Assembly: GCA_963728825.1 (NCBI GenBank)
Contig: CAVSLA010000003.1
Span: forward strand, 319,791 to 383,790
Reading direction: 5' to 3'
DNA length: 64,000 bases
DNA from: CAVREM01 sp963728825
Lineage (GTDB): Bacteria; Acidobacteriota; Vicinamibacteria; Vicinamibacterales; CAVVIG01
The position numbers and the translations under genes are program-made. Shown one piece after another: positions 7,553 through 16,754 of this stretch. The notes under the pieces were generated by a model that saw only the letters and a list, made by a program, of their open reading frames with translations, did no database searches and was not told where the DNA came from. How positions within the stretch are numbered: the first letter of the stretch is position 1; each line of letters starts with the position of its first letter.

Positions 7553-8533
7553 TTACCGCGCCCCGCCGGTCGTGGGTTTCGCGGCTTGCTGTTCGTCCAT
7601 GCGGGCGCCCTTGAGAATACCTTCCATGCCGATGTTCCCTTCGTGGCACGCGTACTCGAAGATCGGCTCCGCGCTTCGGGCCATTGGTATCTCGGCCGTC
7701 CACGGTCTCACCCAGGTCGTCGGATCCTCGACGGTGAACTGATAGAGCAGCGTGTTCGCGCCGTCGAGCCGGAACCGCTCGGTCAGCTTCATGTTCTCGC
7801 TCGAACCGCCGAACGCGGTTGCGCCTTTGAAGTTCGTCGTTTCGACGACCAGCGTGTCGCCCTCCCATCGGCCGCGCGACTCTCCCGCCCATCGGGTGAG
7901 CTTCGGGCGCGGCCGGTTGTCGAGCGGCACAACCCGCGCGTCATGCACCATCTCGTTCAGCAGGACGATATTGTCCTTCGTCTGCACGATCTGAACGTTG
8001 TTGTTGTAGGCGCTCGGCGTCATCGGCGGGCCGGCGTTGAAGCCGACGATGCAGCGCTCGGCGAGCATCCGGTCCTCAGGTCCCTCGGCGGGCCGCCGCA
8101 AGCCCGCGAACTGCGTGGCCATCCGTTTCTGTGCTTCCGGCGTGTAGGCCGGCCGCCGGCCGTCGGGCGGGTCGATGATCAGCGAGGTCCGCAGCGACGC
8201 CGTCGTACCGAAGTCCCACCAGAAGTCGTTGTAGGCCCGCTCGACGTCGGCCGAAGAGCCGCCGTCCCGCGTGTCCATGTTGCGGCGCTTCCGGCTGTCT
8301 TCGGCGTACTGGCGGGCTTCCTCAGGAGTGAGGACCGCCTTGGTTCCGAATTCCTTGGGACGCTCCATCGGGGTCAGGGTGGCAAAGCTCCAGGTTCCCT
8401 GCAGATCCGGCCGGCCGTCGGACGTCAGGCCGCCGACAACCCCGCCGCGAACCCCTTGCGCCTGCAGCGTGGCAAGCGTGGTCACGGCCAACAGCGACGC
8501 GACAATCAACGGGTAAGAAATCGAATGTTTCAT
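7553..8533 (-). CDS. Secreted protein of unknown function
   Basis: A 326-residue protein with signal peptide MKHSISYPLIVASLLAV...LQAQG and a mature N-terminus reading DGRPDLQGTW. I know this motif from many acidobacterial secreted proteins of unknown role. The rest is polar, with a repeated WAGESRGRWEGDTLVVETTNF-like segment suggesting a beta-rich fold. Only one Cys lies in a possible metal-site context (YACHEGN near the end). An in-frame start at 8605 would add a second hydrophobic stretch and is less likely. It ends 17 bases before the E1 alpha start and may belong to that transcript. Confidence 0.7.
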   Translation of the reverse strand: MKHSISYPLIVASLLAVTTLATLQAQGVRGGVVGGLTSDGRPDLQGTWSFATLTPMERPKEFGTKAVLTPEEARQYAEDSRKRRNMDTRDGGSSADVERAYNDFWWDFGTTASLRTSLIIDPPDGRRPAYTPEAQKRMATQFAGLRRPAEGPEDRMLAERCIVGFNAGPPMTPSAYNNNVQIVQTKDNIVLLNEMVHDARVVPLDNRPRPKLTRWAGESRGRWEGDTLVVETTNFKGATAFGGSSENMKLTERFRLDGANTLLYQFTVEDPTTWVRPWTAEIPMARSAEPIFEYACHEGNIGMEGILKGARMDEQQAAKPTTGGAR

Positions 8534-8658
8534 GACGACCGTTAGGGTAAGCAGGAGGACTGGCAAACGCAACAATTGTTTGGGGTTCATCTTCATCTCA
8601 ACCACTCAGAACTAACTGAAAATAGGTATGCCGGCGGTCGGCTCGCATGGCCGCAGGG

Positions 8659-10383
8659 CTATTTGGATTGCAATAGCTGCTCGGCGGTCGTAAAGCGCGG
8701 TTCGATGTCCACCGGCACGCCGGTGAGCTTGTCCAAAGCCGCCTTGACGGGCGGACGGACGACGCCGAGCCGGTCGCCCAGCGCCTTGGCCTTGGCGTAA
8801 TCGCCTTCGGCCTGCATGGTCATGATCTCGCGGGTCAGCGCGTTGACGCCTTCCTTGATCTTCTCGGTATTGACGGCAAAAGTGCCGTCGTCCCTCACGA
8901 CGAAGCCGCCCTGGTCGAGCAGGTAGTTCAGCTGAATGGCGATGCCCTTGCCGTGGGCTTCGTTGACGCCGAAGCGGATCGAACGGAAGCACGACGCCAG
9001 AAACGTCGTGTACATCGTCTGCTCCATCGATCGTGGGAGGACGCCCTTGTCGATCAGGTGCTGGAGCGCGAACAGGCCGGAAATATCCGCCTTGGCCTCC
9101 TCGAGGTAGCTCGACGCTTCTTTCATCGCCTGGCGCACCGTGGTCGGCTTGCCGTCGAGGGTGATGCTGTGGGGTCCGAGGCCATGCATCAGCTCGTGCA
9201 TCAGAATGTGCGTGAAAAACGCATCGAACGCCACGTTGCCTTGATCCGCCGCGGCGAGCACGACCTTTGAGATCGGCGTCAGCACCTTGGCGAACTTGGC
9301 GTCCTGCACGTTCTTCAGCATCACGCGCTTGGCGCCCTTCTCTTTCAGCACGCGCTCGTCGTTCGGCAGGTTGTAGGCCGCGGTCTGGACGCCGCGATTG
9401 GCGTCACCGGCCGTGAATACGACGTTGACGACGGTGAGCGGGGCCAGCGCGGCGAGCTTCGGGTTGCGATACTTCGGATCGATGGGCAGGACGTTCTCGA
9501 TCCCCTGGAGCTCGCCACCGAACCGCTGCAGCTTTTCGCTCTCGGCCTCGTCACGAATCGTGATGAACGACTCGAAGGCGGCCTTGTAGTTGAAGAACTC
9601 GTCTTCGTAGACCTCGTACGGGCCGATCGTCGGTTCAATGGCCCCTTTGAGCTCCATCCACGCGACGTCGCTGTCGTAGTACTCGTTCGACAGGAACGCC
9701 TGCGCGCGCTTGGTGAGGTAGGCCTTCAGCGTCGGCTCGGCTGACAGCTCCGCGGCCTCGCGCAGCAATGACGCGGCCGCGGCGAGTTCGTTCTGGTACT
9801 CGATGCTGTAGGGCACCAGCGTGAACTGACCATTCGGCGCGCGGCGAACCACCGTGAAGAAGCCGGTGGCGCGGGCACGCTCCGCATCCGGCAGCGACTG
9901 TATCCACTTTTCGATCTCTTCCTTGGTCGCGCCGGGCGGGTAGAAGTTGGCGCCCTGTGGCTTGGGCGGCGCGCCAGGGACAAACGGCTCGTCGTGATCC
10001 AGCCTTGACCATGGCCCCTTGTTGATCAGGAAATGGTGCAGGCGCTCACGATCGACTGGTCCGTCCCGTCGCGAGAGATCGAGCAGCATCGCCTCGTTCC
10101 CGACCCACACCTGGCGCAGGTAGATGGCGTCGATGATTTTCGAGGCCTCGACGAGCTTGGTGAGTGCCTGCCGGTCGGCGGGCGACAGCTTCGACAGATC
10201 CGCCGCCACCTCGGTCGGCGCAAAACGCGCGATTTTCGTGCGCAGGTCGGATGATGACGAGCGGGCGGACTGAGCGGTTTCCGAAGTGGCCGGCACCGGG
10301 GCCTCCTGAGAACCGCACCCGGTGAACAGGCCCAGCAGCAGGATCGCACCAGACGCCGTTGCGGTTTTGAGTGCGTATGTCAT
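8659..10383 (-). CDS. M49-like zinc peptidase (dipeptidyl-peptidase III family), lipoprotein
   Basis: A 574-residue lipoprotein (signal MTYALKTATASGAILLLG, lipobox FTGC). The metal site is HELMH at 396-400 followed by GLGPH, and EEAKAD at 428-433, matching the spacing of the M49 pair HEXXGH...EECRAD. Here the first motif is a plain HEXXH, one residue shorter than classic DPP III. The N-terminal half (YLRQVWVGNEAML) resembles the substrate-cleft lobe of the family. Predicted to cleave peptides at the cell envelope. It is divergent from the sugar dehydrogenase gene, with 38 bases between the starts. Confidence 0.75.
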   Translation of the reverse strand: MTYALKTATASGAILLLGLFTGCGSQEAPVPATSETAQSARSSSSDLRTKIARFAPTEVAADLSKLSPADRQALTKLVEASKIIDAIYLRQVWVGNEAMLLDLSRRDGPVDRERLHHFLINKGPWSRLDHDEPFVPGAPPKPQGANFYPPGATKEEIEKWIQSLPDAERARATGFFTVVRRAPNGQFTLVPYSIEYQNELAAAASLLREAAELSAEPTLKAYLTKRAQAFLSNEYYDSDVAWMELKGAIEPTIGPYEVYEDEFFNYKAAFESFITIRDEAESEKLQRFGGELQGIENVLPIDPKYRNPKLAALAPLTVVNVVFTAGDANRGVQTAAYNLPNDERVLKEKGAKRVMLKNVQDAKFAKVLTPISKVVLAAADQGNVAFDAFFTHILMHELMHGLGPHSITLDGKPTTVRQAMKEASSYLEEAKADISGLFALQHLIDKGVLPRSMEQTMYTTFLASCFRSIRFGVNEAHGKGIAIQLNYLLDQGGFVVRDDGTFAVNTEKIKEGVNALTREIMTMQAEGDYAKAKALGDRLGVVRPPVKAALDKLTGVPVDIEPRFTTAEQLLQSK

Positions 10384-10421
10384 GATGATTTGCTTTGGTT
10401 AGTCTAAACCGGAGGCCGACC

Positions 10422-11675
10422 GTGAAACGAATCGCACTGATAGCTGTCAGCGTCACTACCCTCGCGGCTGTGCTGTCGCCGCCGCTGCTGCTGGACGGCT
10501 TCGGCGACGCCAGCGCGCAGGCCCCAGGCCAGCCGGCGGGTCGCGGCGGCCGGGGCGGCTTTGTCCTCGGTGCCGAGGCGATGCCGGGGACGGCTGCGGA
10601 ACATCTGACCAAGCTCAAGCTGCCGGCCGGTTTTTCGATCAGTCTCTACGCCGACAACGTCGCCGGCGCACGCTCGATGGCGCTGGCACCGGACGGGACG
10701 GTGTTCGTCGGCACACGCGCGCAGACGGTTCATGCCGTGGTCGATCGCAACAAGGACTTCAAGGCGGACGAAGTGCTGACGGTGGCCACCGGTCTCACGT
10801 CGCCGAATGGCGTCGCGTTCAGGGACGGTGCGCTGTACGTGGCCGAGAACAGCCGCATCTCCCGTTACGACGGCGTCCTCGACTTCGTGAAGGTCGCCGG
10901 CGGCAGCGGTCCGGCGCCCAAACAGACGATCCTCACCGACAAGCTCCCCACCGATCGCCAGCATGGCTGGAAGTACCTGACGTTCGGACCGGACGGCTTG
11001 CTGTACAGCGCGATCGGCGCGCCCGGCAACATTCTCGATCGCGGCGATCCCTACGCGACGATCATCCGGCTGAAGCCCTCGGTCGGAACCGACTTCGAGA
11101 TCTTCGCTCGTGGCGTGCGCAACACCGTCGGCTACACCTGGCATCCCGACACCCGCGAGATGTGGTTCACCGACAACGGCCGCGACACGCTCGGCGACGA
11201 CACGCCGAATGACGAGTTGAACGTCGCGGTGAAGCCGGGCCTGCACTTCGGCTACCCGTACTGCCACGAGGCCAACATCCTCGATCCGGAGTTCGGGAAG
11301 GGCAAGAGCTGCTCCGACTACGTCGCGCCTGCCCAGAACCTCGGACCGCACGTCGCCGGGCTCGGCCTCAAGTTCTACGGCGGCACGATGTTTCCGCCCG
11401 ACTACCGCAAACAGCTGATCATCGTGAACCACGGCTCGTGGAACCGCTCGCCGCAGGTCAGTCACACCGGCTACCGGCTGATGCTCGCGAAAGTGCAGAA
11501 CAACAAGGTCACCAGCTACGAACCGTTCGTGGAGGGCTGGCTGCAGGCGGCGCCTGGCTCCGAAGTGAAGCGGCAGGCGTGGGGACAGCCCGTGGACCTG
11601 CTCGAACTGCCGGACGGATCGCTGCTCGTCTCGGACGACCGAGCCAATGTGATCTACCGGATCACCTATCGCTGA
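10422..11675 (+). CDS. PQQ-dependent sugar (sorbosone-type) dehydrogenase
   Basis: A 417-residue exported protein. The GTG at 10422 is preceded by GGAGG at 10411-10415 (six-base spacing), which fixes the start. The signal peptide reads VKRIALIAVSVTTLAAVL and a Gly/Arg-rich segment (GRGGRGG) follows. The propeller shows LTFGPDGLLYSAIGAPGN, FARGVRNTVGYTWHP and WFTDNGRDTLGDD, typical of the glucose/sorbosone dehydrogenase family, and ends with LLELPDGSLLVSDD. Unlike the copy at 1589 it has no C-terminal repeats. It probably oxidises a sugar in the periplasm with PQQ and passes electrons to a cytochrome c. Confidence 0.88.
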   Translation: MKRIALIAVSVTTLAAVLSPPLLLDGFGDASAQAPGQPAGRGGRGGFVLGAEAMPGTAAEHLTKLKLPAGFSISLYADNVAGARSMALAPDGTVFVGTRAQTVHAVVDRNKDFKADEVLTVATGLTSPNGVAFRDGALYVAENSRISRYDGVLDFVKVAGGSGPAPKQTILTDKLPTDRQHGWKYLTFGPDGLLYSAIGAPGNILDRGDPYATIIRLKPSVGTDFEIFARGVRNTVGYTWHPDTREMWFTDNGRDTLGDDTPNDELNVAVKPGLHFGYPYCHEANILDPEFGKGKSCSDYVAPAQNLGPHVAGLGLKFYGGTMFPPDYRKQLIIVNHGSWNRSPQVSHTGYRLMLAKVQNNKVTSYEPFVEGWLQAAPGSEVKRQAWGQPVDLLELPDGSLLVSDDRANVIYRITYR

Positions 11676-11712
11676 AGGATCGCCACGAAAACCACGGGAC
11701 GCCCGGGATCGT

Positions 11713-12267
11713 CTAGTGCACGCCGCGGCTCATCGTGAGAGTCGCGGGATCGGCGCCCAGCCGCCGGATGGCTTTTTCCCACATCGCTTCCGGCGGCGTC
11801 TCGAAGATCAGATCGCGGTCGACGTCAATCATGAGCCATGACGACGACTCGAGCTCGGCTTCGAGTTGACCGGGGCCCCACCCCGAGTAGCCAACCACCA
11901 GTCGGGCCCGCGGCGGCGGATCGGGGTCCAGCAGACTGCGCAGCAGATCCGGCGACGTCGACAGATACAACCCTTCTTCAACCGGTACGCTGATCGTGTA
12001 CTGGCCCGTCGCGTCCGCGATCAGAATCCAGCTGCGTTCCGGCTCGACCGGCCCCCCCACCCACACCTCGAGATCCCGTGCTGCCGCGACCGGCGGATCG
12101 AGGTTCACCACCACTCGCCCGCTGGTCACCAGCGGACGGTTGACGACCAGTCCGAACGCGCCGTCTTCCCGGCTGTGCGTGCACAGCAGGACGACCGTTC
12201 GGGTGAAGTTGGGGTCCATCAGCTGCGGCATCGACAGCAGTAACGACGGCGCGAGAGATGAAGACAT
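11713..12267 (-). CDS. YqgE/AlgH family protein
   Basis: A 184-residue protein of the UPF0301 family. It has the N-terminal LLLSMPQLMDPNFTRTVVLLCTH, then FGLVVNRPL and YSGWGPGQLEAEL, all diagnostic. The biochemical function is not settled; in Pseudomonas AlgH was linked to alginate regulation. It follows the udgX stop by two bases and is last in a likely queG-udgX-algH operon. In many bacteria this gene sits beside ruvX, which is not the case here (ruvX is at 46952). Confidence 0.92.
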   Translation of the reverse strand: MSSSLAPSLLLSMPQLMDPNFTRTVVLLCTHSREDGAFGLVVNRPLVTSGRVVVNLDPPVAAARDLEVWVGGPVEPERSWILIADATGQYTISVPVEEGLYLSTSPDLLRSLLDPDPPPRARLVVGYSGWGPGQLEAELESSSWLMIDVDRDLIFETPPEAMWEKAIRRLGADPATLTMSRGVH

Positions 12268-12269
12268 CG

Positions 12270-12905
12270 CTACGATGATAGCGCCCGCTGCACTTTGCGC
12301 AAGTCGTCGACGAATCGTTCGGTTTCGTTCCGTCGAGTGTCCTCATCGGGCGCGCGCAGCAGCGACGAAGGGTGAACGGTCGCCATGACCAGCGGTGCCA
12401 GCGCCGAGGTGATGAACGCGCCGCGCTGCTCGGTCACCTTGAAGTGCTTCCCGAGCAGCGCCTGCGCGGCGGTGGCGCCGAGGCACACGATGGCGCGCGG
12501 CTTGACCAGCTGAATCTCGGTGTCGAGCCAGGGCCGGCACGCCGCAATCTCGGACGCACCGGGCTTCTTGTGGATGCGCCGCTTGCCCCGTGGCTCCCAC
12601 TTGAAGTGCTTGACGACGTTGGTGACGTAGACCCTGGCGCGGTCGATCCCGGCCTGGGCCAGCGCCTTGTCGAGCAGCTTGCCCGCGGGGCCGACGAAGG
12701 GACGCCCGGCCAGGTCCTCCTGATCGCCGGGCTGTTCGCCGACCAGCATGAGATCGGCCTTGCTGGCTCCCTCGCCGAAGACTGTCTGCGTGCCGAGCTT
12801 GTAGAGATCGCAGGCTCGACAGCTACGCGCGGAGTCGCGTAGCTTCGTCAGGGTGGGGCGATCGGGAATGAGATCGGGAACCGAAGGCCTGCTCTTTTTC
12901 GGCAT
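12270..12905 (-). CDS. udgX: UdgX family uracil-DNA binding protein/glycosylase
   Basis: A 211-residue member of the uracil-DNA glycosylase superfamily related to family 4. The active-site motif is GEQPGDQED (56-64), and HPSSLLR near 178 is the second motif. The KRRIH insertion (108-112) marks UdgX: in the Mycobacterium smegmatis protein the equivalent His forms a covalent bond with the abasic sugar after uracil excision. Cys 29, Cys 32 and Cys 123 are candidate iron-sulfur ligands. I therefore call UdgX rather than a plain type-4 UDG. It is sandwiched between queG and algH with 6 and 2 base gaps, so it is not in a damage-response cassette here. Confidence 0.9.
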   Translation of the reverse strand: MPKKSRPSVPDLIPDRPTLTKLRDSARSCRACDLYKLGTQTVFGEGASKADLMLVGEQPGDQEDLAGRPFVGPAGKLLDKALAQAGIDRARVYVTNVVKHFKWEPRGKRRIHKKPGASEIAACRPWLDTEIQLVKPRAIVCLGATAAQALLGKHFKVTEQRGAFITSALAPLVMATVHPSSLLRAPDEDTRRNETERFVDDLRKVQRALSS

Positions 12906-12911
12906 GCGCCG

Positions 12912-13853
12912 TCAGGCCTGCCTCAGGTTCTCCGCGGCGATGCCGATATTCCGACGCAGGCCGGCCACTTTGGCGCGATTCATGGCACTACCCTCCAGAG
13001 CGCCCGCGAGTTCGCCTTCCGGCATTTGCAAGAGATCCACCAGCGCCGGCAGGTCCCAGGCCGGCCGTGGTTGCCACGCCGGGTCGTCGGAGGTCGGCGC
13101 CGTCGCATTCCACGGACATACCTCCTGGCAGATGTCGCAACCGTAGACATGTGCACCGATGTCCCTGCCCAGCACCGGATCGATCGGTCCGCGGTGTTCG
13201 ATCGTGAGGTACGAGATGCAGCGATTCGAGTCGAGCACGCCCGGCGCGACCAGCGCGTTGGTCGGGCATGCCTCGAGGCACAGGGTGCAGGTGCCGCACT
13301 GGTCGAATGCCGGCGGATCGATCTCGAGCGGCAGACTGCAGAGGATTTCGCCGAGCAGGATCCACGAGCCCAGTTCCGGGTTGATCACGCAGGTGTTCTT
13401 GCCAATCCAACCGATTCCCGCGTGGCGGGCATAGACCCGCTCCTGAACCGGACCTGTATCGACGTAGGCGCGCGCGTCGAATGGATCGGTCGAACGGTCG
13501 CGCATCCACGCCATCAAGGCTTCGAGCCGCCCGCCGATCACCTCGTGATAGTCGTCGCCCCACGCGTAGCGCGCGACGTGCGCGCGTGATGGATCGGCGC
13601 ATTCGGTCGAGTACGGGCGCCTGGTGTTGTAGACGGTCGCCGTCACGATCACCGTACGAGCGGACGGCAGCACGCGGCGGACGTCGGCGCGACGTTCCGC
13701 CGAGCGCGCGAGGTAGGCCATCGACGCCCCATAGCCACGCGCCAGCCAGTCCGAGAGAAAGCCGAGCTCGGGCAGATCCACCGCGGGCGCGATGCCACAC
13801 GCGTCGAAGCCGAGCTCGCGGGCTTTGGTCTTGATTTCAGCGGAGGTCAGCAT
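12912..13853 (-). CDS. queG: Epoxyqueuosine reductase
   Basis: A 313-residue cytoplasmic enzyme performing the last step of queuosine synthesis, reducing epoxyqueuosine in tRNA with cobalamin and two [4Fe-4S] clusters. Both ferredoxin-like motifs are present: CGTCTLCLEACP and CDICQEVCPWN. The N-terminal SLLTSAEIK-type helix and GFDACGIAPA fit the cobalamin-binding domain. It is shorter than forms carrying C-terminal HEAT repeats. I chose ATG 13853; an in-frame start 18 bases upstream lies closer to the palindromic repeats. First gene of the queG-udgX-algH run. Confidence 0.94.
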   Translation of the reverse strand: MLTSAEIKTKARELGFDACGIAPAVDLPELGFLSDWLARGYGASMAYLARSAERRADVRRVLPSARTVIVTATVYNTRRPYSTECADPSRAHVARYAWGDDYHEVIGGRLEALMAWMRDRSTDPFDARAYVDTGPVQERVYARHAGIGWIGKNTCVINPELGSWILLGEILCSLPLEIDPPAFDQCGTCTLCLEACPTNALVAPGVLDSNRCISYLTIEHRGPIDPVLGRDIGAHVYGCDICQEVCPWNATAPTSDDPAWQPRPAWDLPALVDLLQMPEGELAGALEGSAMNRAKVAGLRRNIGIAAENLRQA

Positions 13854-13860
13854 GGAAAGT

Positions 13861-13955
13861 GCCGGGCCCAAGAGGCCCGGCCTACGTACGTAGGGCGGAC
13901 CTCTTAGGTCCGCCGGTTCACGCGGATTTCGTAGGGCGGACCTCTTAGGTCCGCC
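13861..13955. repeat. Cluster of palindromic repeats (one GGCCGGGCC type, two GGCGGACCT type)
   Basis: Three hairpins fill the spacer between acnA and queG. At 13861-13881 GCCGGGCC pairs with GGCCCGGC. At 13894-13914 and 13935-13955 GGCGGACCT pairs with AGGTCCGCC around CTT. Copies are joined by TACGTACGTAG-like tails. They might act as processing or termination hairpins for the leftward acnA transcript, but no T-run follows. Relatives lie at 21202, 31993, 44862, 57073 and 59607. Confidence 0.9.
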
Positions 13956-13973
13956 GCTTTACGGGGTTCGCCC

Positions 13974-16719
13974 TCATTGCGGGCGGCCGACGAGCTGGCG
14001 CAGCACGTACGGCAGAATGCCTCCGTGACGGAAAGCCACCAGCTCCTCGGGCGTGTCGATTCGTGCGACCGCCTGGAACTCGATCGGCGCGGCCGCGGCA
14101 TCGCCTCGCGCGCGAACCGTGATCGTGCCGGCCGGGGTCAGGCCATCGGCGACGCCGACGATGTCGAACTGCTCGCGGCCGGTGAGACCGAGGCTCGCGG
14201 CCGTGTCCCCGGCTCGGAACTGCAGCGGCAGCACGCCCATGTTGACCAGGTTGCTGCGATGGATCCGCTCGAAGCTCTCGGCAATGACCGCGCGGACGCC
14301 GAGCAGCAGCGTGCCCTTGGCGGCCCAGTCGCGCGACGATCCGGATCCGTACTCCTTGCCGGCGATCACGATCAGCGGCACGCCGAGATCCTTGTACTTC
14401 ATCGCCGCGTCGTAGATCGTCATCACCCCGCCGCCCGGCTGGAACGTCGTCCAGCCGCCCTCCGTCCCGGGCGCCAGCTGGTTGCGCAGGCGGATATTGG
14501 CAAACGTGCCCCGCATCATCACTTCATGGTTGCCGCGCCGGGCACCGTACGAGTTGAAATCGGCGGGTTGAACGCCGCGCGCCATCAGGTATTTGCCCGC
14601 CGGGCTGTCCTTCTTGATCGATCCGGCCGGCGAAATGTGATCGGTCGTGATGCTGTCGCCCAGCAACGCGAGTGCCCGCCCGCCGGTGATGTTGGTCGGC
14701 GGCGTCGGCGTGAGAGTCAGACCCTCGAAGAACGGCGGGTTGCGGATGTACGTTGAATCGTCGTGCCAGTCGAACCGGTTGCCGGTCGGAACCTGCAGCG
14801 ACCGCCAGCGCGAATCGCCGCTGAAGACGTCGGCGTATTGCTCGCGGAACATCTGCGCGTTGACGGCACGGAGCATCGTTTCCTGAATTTCGCGCTCGGT
14901 CGGCCAGAGGTCGCGAAGGTAGATCGGAGCGCCGTCGCGCCCGGTGCCGAGCGGTTCGGTCGTCAGGTCCATCGTCATCCAGCCGGCGATCGCGTAGGCG
15001 ACCACCAGCGGCGGCGACGCGAGATAGTTGGCGCGGACCTGCTGCTGTATCCGGCCCTCGAAGTTTCGGTTGCCGCTCAAGACCGAGGCCACGACCAGAT
15101 TTCGGGCCTCGACTTCAACTGACACATCGTCGGGCAGCGGACCGCTGTTGCCGATGCACGTCGTGCAGCCGTAGCCGACCAGGTTGAAGCCGAGTTGATC
15201 GAGGTAGGTGTTGAGCCCGGACTTCTCCAGGTACTCGGTCACGACCTTGGATCCCGGGGCCAGGCTCGTCTTGACCCACGGCTTGCGGGTCAAACCCCGC
15301 TCGACAGCTTTCTTGGCCAGCAGGCCCGCGCCGATCATCACGCTCGGATTCGACGTGTTGGTGCAGCTGGTGATGGCGGCAATCACCACGGCGCCGTGAT
15401 CGATCTCCGCGACGGCTGGTGGATCGACGACGGCCACCGCCGCGCCTCCCTGTTTCGCGGAGACGTCGGCCGATCCGCCGGCGAGGGCGCCCTTCTTGGC
15501 CGAGGTCGTCTGCAGGCTGGGCAGCGCGGTGGCAAACCCGCTCTTGGCGTGCTTGAGCGACACACGATCCTGCGGGCGGCGCGGCCCGGCAAGGCTTGGT
15601 TCCACGGTCGCGAGATCGAGCTCGATGCACTCCGAGTACGTCGAATCCGGGTCGCCGGCATTGCGGAACAGGCCCTGTTCTTTGGCGTATGCCTCGACCA
15701 GGCGGACGTGCGATTCCTCGCGACCGGTCAGGCGAAGGTAGTCGAGCGTCATTTCATCGATCGGGAAGATCGCAATCGTGGCGCCATACTCCGGGCACAT
15801 GTTGCCGAGCGTCGCCCGATCGGCGATGGTCAGGTGCGCCAGACCGGGCCCGAAGAACTCCACGAACTTGCCGACGACGCCGTGCTTGCGCAGCCGTTCG
15901 GTAATCGTCAGGACGAGATCCGTGGCGGTGGCACCCTCGAGCATCGCGCCGGTGAGCCGGAATCCCAGGACCGGCGGAATCAGCATCGAGATGGGCTGGC
16001 CGAGCATCGCGGCTTCGGCTTCGATGCCGCCGACGCCCCAGCCGACGACGCCGAGACCGTTGATCATCGTGGTGTGCGAATCGGTACCGACCAGCGTGTC
16101 GGGATACGCGATGGTCTGGCCGTTGCGCTCGGCGGTCATCACCACGCGCGCCAGGTACTCGAGGTTCACTTGATGGACGATGCCGGTATCGGGCGGAACC
16201 ACGCGGAAATTGCTGAAGGCGTCCTGCCCCCAGCGCAGGAACGCGTACCGCTCCTTGTTGCGCGAGAACTCCAGTTCGGCGTTCAGCTGAAAAGCGTTGG
16301 GTTGGCCGAAATAGTCCACCTGAACCGAATGATCGATGACGAGCTCGACTGGCTGCAGCGGATTGACCCGGCTGGGGTCGCCGCCGAGGCGGACGATGCC
16401 GTCGCGCATCGCCGCGAGATCGACGACCGCCGGGACGCCGGTAAAGTCCTGGAGCAGCACGCGCGCCGGCGCGAAGGAAATCTCACGCTGGACCGAGGTC
16501 TTGACGTCCCAGCGTGCCAGCGTCTCGATGTCAGCCGCTTTCACGAAGCGGCCGTCCTCCTGGCGTAGGAGGTTTTCCATCAAGATTTTCAGGGAATACG
16601 GCAAGCGGTCGATCTCGGGATGCCCGGCGTCGCGGAGGGTCCGCAAGCTGTAGGTACTGAAACCCGCGCCCGGCGACCTGGAGATCCTTGCGCGTTCCAA
16701 AGGAGTTCACGGTCGACAT
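13974..16719 (-). CDS. acnA: Aconitate hydratase (AcnA type), frameshift near the 5' end
   Basis: TCA-cycle aconitase with a [4Fe-4S] cluster that isomerises citrate to isocitrate. The cluster ligands are in SCTNTSNPSV and GCTTCIGNSG, and the swivelling C-terminal domain has EYGSGSSRDWAAKG. The main frame (from about 16662 down) is over 890 residues. The expected N-terminus, MSTVNSFGTRKDLQVAGRGF, is read in a different frame from ATG 16719. The two join if one G is removed from the GGG at 16663-16665. Without that correction the enzyme would have to start at a TTG at 16700 with a non-homologous leader. Either a one-base consensus error or a real frameshift. Confidence 0.93.
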
Positions 16720-16754
16720 CTCGCCTCTCGAAAGAAATCCATCGTACTACAGGC

